From Polytrichum commune (lineage: Eukaryota; Streptophyta; Polytrichopsida; Polytrichales; Polytrichaceae): a stretch of 64,000 nt of DNA. The notes under the pieces were generated by a model. That model made no database searches. It was not told where the DNA came from and worked only from the letters and a program-made list of their open reading frames with translations. Below are positions 61,501 through 64,000 of the stretch, in pieces (within the stretch, counting starts at the first letter, position 1; every line of letters starts with the position of its first letter). The translations under genes and the position numbers were made by a program. The DNA is taken from positions 9,424,001-9,488,000 of the forward strand of contig OX485809.1 of NCBI GenBank assembly GCA_950295325.1. Reading direction: 5' to 3'.

Positions 61501-63871
61501 GGCCGAAAGTAATATCCGCCTTGAGTGTACTAAGGTCCGCCCACAAGTCGTACCCGGTAGATCTTTCCACCTTAGAATTACCCACTACGTCGAATTCGTC
61601 TACGGGAACCCCCGGTCCTTCCCATTCACCCACATCGCTATTATCCAAGTCATGTACCGCATTAGTCCTCTCCCTATCTTGTAAAATTATATTTTCCCTC
61701 TCCACATCCTTAGTAGCTCTTCTAGCTACCCTATGCAACTCGGAGAGATTAATCTCTTCATCCGAAGAGTAATTTCCTTGCTCTCCTATTCCTACCTCCA
61801 ACGGGGCATCCCCTCTCCTAGCCCTAGTAGTTACCGCTAGTGCAGGTGCTTCTTCAACCACACCCTTACCCTTCACTAACTCATATGTAATAGCATTGGT
61901 GTGAGGAGGCCATTGACTTTGCTCCTCTCCAATTCTCGTTGGGAGAGGAAGCATGTCATCACATGTGGCCTCCAACACTCCATCCATGAACCTAACATCT
62001 TGGGAGTTAGATGGTCCCGGATCCGTTGGAGGCGCTTGTCTCCCGTTACTACCATTAGGTGGAACTCCTTGTCTATTTTGTATTGGAATGTAACCGGTTG
62101 TAGTTTGCAAGCCCGCCGGTGGATGAAAAGTTTGCCTAGCATTACTATGGTCATAGTATAAGTTAGGTGGCCTAAGTTCATTGGCCGGTACTCCTTGTGG
62201 CCTAGCACCTCGCATATTATCCCTTGCTTGTTGTTGTGGATTAGCCACCGGGTAAGGGACATTAATTATTTTGTCCGGTTGGCGACACGTATCCGAGGGA
62301 TGACTTCCTCCACAATTGCTACAATTAAACTCTTGACCTTCGGACCAACATTGTCCTTGAGCGTGCCACCTTCCACAAAAGGGATGAAATTCCTTCTTCT
62401 CTAAATTTTGGCCACCTTGCCCTCTAGGTTGTGGTCCTCTATTGCTTCCATTTCCATAGTGAGGTGGCGCTTGACCTCGTTGATTTTGTTGAGGTGGGTT
62501 ACCGTTTCCTCTTTGGTCACGGTTTTGTCCACTTCTACAAAATTGACGCGTGTGGCCCGGTTGGCCGCATTGGACACACCATAATCCGGAAGAATGCCTA
62601 CCCGACTCAACCGGGGGTGGAGGCCCCGGTTGTTGACTCCGGATCATTAATGACATTTGATCCGTGAGGCTTTGCATTTGTTTTATCATAGCCTCTTGGA
62701 ATCCTAGTTGGCTAGCACCTAGTCTTCTCTCAACCTCCTCCAAGTGTGGATCCGTTCTAGGGGCCGGTAGTGCCAAAAGAGGTGCCGGTTCCCTAACCGC
62801 TAAAGGTCGGGGACCGGTGTCCACAATGGCATATGGAATTTGGTTCTCATACTTAGCGGGTTCTACCGCTACCACCCTAGGGCGTATGGGGATGAATTGT
62901 GGGATCAATTCATCCTCCCTTCTCCATAGCCTTTCGTGATCTTTATCCAAGTTTTCAATATCTCTAGCCGCACGCTTGGCATCCGCCAAGGTCAAGGGAT
63001 TCCTTTCTAGAACACCCCTAATAGTTCCGGACTTAAAAAACCCTTGAATGAAAAATTGCTTTAGCGTGTCGTCGTTGAGCATGGTACCCACAAATCTAGT
63101 GCACACTAAATCAAACCTCCTAATGTAAGCCGAAATTTCTTCCTCCCTTCCTTGCTTCAATGACGACAATGCCCTTAATGCGGTACTTTGACCCACTTCC
63201 GGCCTAAATTCGTTAAGAAACTCCCTTTGTAATTGTTCCCATCCCCTAAAATGTCCCTCGGCATGATCCCGATACCATTCATAGGCTTCCCCCTCTAGAG
63301 TGGTAGGAAACCACACTAACCAATAACCCGGGTCGGTTATGAGGGAGCTAGCCAACCGTTCGATATACCGTTCCATGTGCCGAGAGGGGTCCTCATCCTT
63401 GGTCCCATAAAATTTAGGGAGATGAGATGGCATATCCATCGCCGCTAAATTTTGTGGAACCACAATTGGTAGGCCTCTTGGCCTAACCAATGGGTCTATT
63501 GGAGGTATAGGAGGTATGGGCGGAATTGGGGGTATGGGTGGTGGATCCATCCCCCGTTCCTCGGCCATGGTGACCGGTGAACTATTCAACAATCCCCTAT
63601 CAACTTCTACCGGGAATTCTTCTCTAAGTGTGTAATTTTCCGAAGAAGTTTCACCACTCAATTTGGAGGGAGTGATCTCCTCTTCAAGTTGAGCTCCAAG
63701 TTCTAAGGTGTCTAGAATTGACCTAGTCCTAGGTTCGACGTTCAAACAACTCTCTATTCTAACATTATCTTGTTCTAATCTATCACTGATTTTAGAGGAC
63801 CGCCTCTTTCGAGTAGATTTCTCTAGTCCTACTATCAAACTTGGTTTTTGTGAGCGAGTCCTACCTTGCAT
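58499..63871 (-). CDS. Ty3/gypsy-type gag-pol polyprotein
   Basis: One uninterrupted 1790-residue frame from ATG at 63871. Residues 105-130 hold a Pro-Ile repeat. The retrotransposon gag domain is about 185-300 (YEWYRDHAEGHFRGW, REFLNEF). A CCHC knuckle lies at 432-445 (CVQCGQPGHTRQFC), with a second Cys/His cluster near 517-529. The aspartic protease has DGGSS at 852-856. Reverse transcriptase spans about 1230-1420, with CVDYRKLN, FMDGYAGYNQI, PFGLCNAPATFQR and the catalytic FVDDF at 1374-1378. RNase H (about 1515-1635) has D1522, E1563 and D1590. The integrase zinc-binding HHCC (H1730, H1737, C1768, C1771) is followed by a stop caused by a frameshift, and the integrase core continues in another frame. 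The domain order protease-RT-RNaseH-integrase is Ty3/gypsy. No second RNase H is seen. The near-intact frame implies a young copy. Confidence 0.93.
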   Translation of the reverse strand: MQGRTRSQKPSLIVGLEKSTRKRRSSKISDRLEQDNVRIESCLNVEPRTRSILDTLELGAQLEEEITPSKLSGETSSENYTLREEFPVEVDRGLLNSSPVTMAEERGMDPPPIPPIPPIPPIPPIDPLVRPRGLPIVVPQNLAAMDMPSHLPKFYGTKDEDPSRHMERYIERLASSLITDPGYWLVWFPTTLEGEAYEWYRDHAEGHFRGWEQLQREFLNEFRPEVGQSTALRALSSLKQGREEEISAYIRRFDLVCTRFVGTMLNDDTLKQFFIQGFFKSGTIRGVLERNPLTLADAKRAARDIENLDKDHERLWRREDELIPQFIPIRPRVVAVEPAKYENQIPYAIVDTGPRPLAVREPAPLLALPAPRTDPHLEEVERRLGASQLGFQEAMIKQMQSLTDQMSLMIRSQQPGPPPPVESGRHSSGLWCVQCGQPGHTRQFCRSGQNRDQRGNGNPPQQNQRGQAPPHYGNGSNRGPQPRGQGGQNLEKKEFHPFCGRWHAQGQCWSEGQEFNCSNCGGSHPSDTCRQPDKIINVPYPVANPQQQARDNMRGARPQGVPANELRPPNLYYDHSNARQTFHPPAGLQTTTGYIPIQNRQGVPPNGSNGRQAPPTDPGPSNSQDVRFMDGVLEATCDDMLPLPTRIGEEQSQWPPHTNAITYELVKGKGVVEEAPALAVTTRARRGDAPLEVGIGEQGNYSSDEEINLSELHRVARRATKDVERENIILQDRERTNAVHDLDNSDVGEWEGPGVPVDEFDVVGNSKVERSTGYDLWADLSTLKADITFGQLLEISPTARKTLKEGMPVHKRMRKVKAKIAARIQSQGGRDVKAIEIEVVIVDKVVPNVLVDGGSSLNILPEDTMKKLGLGLTGPSPLVINMANQSSTTPLGMIKDCRMTTGGEEYLVTFHVIRMHSNKDTFPILLGRPWLRMANAMVNWGGPKPSITYGPEGNRVIVSIGSLEGWMKKEMYLPLEKEIDDLNENEIGKTLVGVVHTEGQRVVIDSGSGSLGPNFYNYGDNGDYAQWLREYPESEVDVMVTFHQVGLGSEFPSVSLGEGSLLEPCEVLTEEEWVSGGLTPWVDDVEEGEVSLIHVDGTQEEDVIIESSKLEEPLHFKTTSTGIVVGQDVKDYPNVPSDWYRNKEEQAHVSEADWRYVDVKLKNGKTRQMKMGSKLGEKEVREYSNLVDEFSDTFAWSYDELKGIPREMVEHRIPLIPGARPIRQKERRMNPQLQLLVKEELERLLKAGFIKPVEITDWVSPMVLVKKKNGKLRVCVDYRKLNSCTQKDHFPLPFITLLLEEVGGHSRYTFMDGYAGYNQISIALQDIHKTAFTTPWGTFVWVVMPFGLCNAPATFQRLVMYIFTDLLFKSMTVFVDDFSTQSNVDDHLHCVREALVRCRKMRLALNPDKTFLGVNKGVLLGYVVSEKGREPDPDKIAAISDLATPTNSKGISKLLGHVGWYRELIPNFSKIAVPITHLLKKDVKFEWMDACQKAFEELRDRLSTYPVLIPPNWGKPFHVYCDASNVAIGSALCQATGEKEKDQPIAYASKQLTPAERNYSTTERECLAMVFSVKKFRHYLMCNPVVFFVDHMAIKYLINKAELSGRLARWVLLLEEFDYTVEYKPGRMHLQADHLSRLSEEIGKNPVNDMLVDDSLFVVTSTPEWYAGIVEFLTTHKLPKEWTKEERRKVRVNSRQFVVVGHRLFRRGSDGILRRCVSKTEVEAILIACHDSACGGHFSGQLTGQKILRAGYFWPTLFKDAHDYVRKCDACQRYARDDLRMEMPYMYHYP

Positions 63872-64000
63872 TCCATAAGAATCGATCGACCCTCACTTGA
63901 CCACACATAATCCTAGCAATTCCCCTCTTAATATTTTCACTTGTCTTGGTGTGGTTATAATTTTTTTAGGAGGTGAGGAAAAGAACCTGCAAGCCCACTT

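Larger units (their letters stand above)
57572..64000 (-). mobile_element. internal region of a Ty3/gypsy element, truncated by window end
   Basis: Covers the gag-pol region from LTR-B to the window edge. The far LTR is not in the window: 63872-64000 shows neither TGTGAG nor CTCACA ends. No polypurine tract lies on the minus strand next to LTR-B, where one would be needed if the element ran right to left. A purine-rich plus-strand stretch (AGGAGGTGAGGAAAAGAA) occurs at 63969-63986. Confidence 0.75.

Noticed and set aside
1..64000. CRISPR arrays, bacterial operons, rRNA genes
   Set aside because: No regularly spaced direct repeats with unique spacers, no ribosome-binding-site-led gene strings and no rRNA motifs were seen.

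Overview
The window looks like gene-poor, repeat-rich nuclear DNA of a land plant. Pointers are Ty3/gypsy gag-pol without a chromodomain, a PIF/Harbinger Myb-like ORF, Mutator-like elements (MULEs), small non-autonomous DNA elements (MITEs), interstitial TTTAGGG repeats and long AT-rich spacers. The SWIM-type transposase class and the large spacers remind me of non-seed plants (moss, lycophyte or fern), but that is an impression. I see no convincing host gene, rRNA or tRNA. Nearly every long frame belongs to a transposable element, and the rest are chance frames in decayed DNA.

Layout. 1-12 kb: decayed AT-rich DNA with a TTAA-flanked element (7176-8001) and an inverted-terminal MITE (10575-10892). 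12-20 kb: a hAT MITE with perfect 8-bp target duplications (12155-12465), old dispersed repeats, a foldback element (17471-17829), telomere-like repeats and the first of three copies of a repeat called R here. 20.9-22.8 kb: a PIF/Harbinger element with TTA duplications and one intact Myb-like ORF, nested inside the second R copy. 23.6-26.2 kb: a DD34E Tc1-type transposon with about 550-bp terminal inverted repeats and a broken transposase. 28.9-32.9 kb: two more MITEs, the third R copy and a short tandem duplication.

33.5-47.8 kb: two related MULEs in the same orientation, 33484-38933 and 39605-47804, each with 9-bp target duplications centred on CCTAG. The first carries a minus-strand SWIM-finger transposase pseudogene and a divergently oriented plus-strand pseudogene with a DGNHRL motif. 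Between them lies a regular array of eight palindromes related to TGGCCGTTAACGGCCA. This two-gene arrangement with a candidate operator array is the best candidate for an undescribed system.

48.7-64 kb: a solo LTR (48697-50544, TAGTC duplications) with a 40-bp minisatellite inside it, then a second LTR of the same family (55885-57571). The second LTR is followed at once by a plus-strand primer-binding-site-like sequence. Beyond it, on the opposite strand, lies a nearly intact Ty3/gypsy polyprotein (63871 down to 57633) with one frameshift inside integrase. LTR/PBS and gag-pol therefore point in opposite directions, which an ordinary element would not show.
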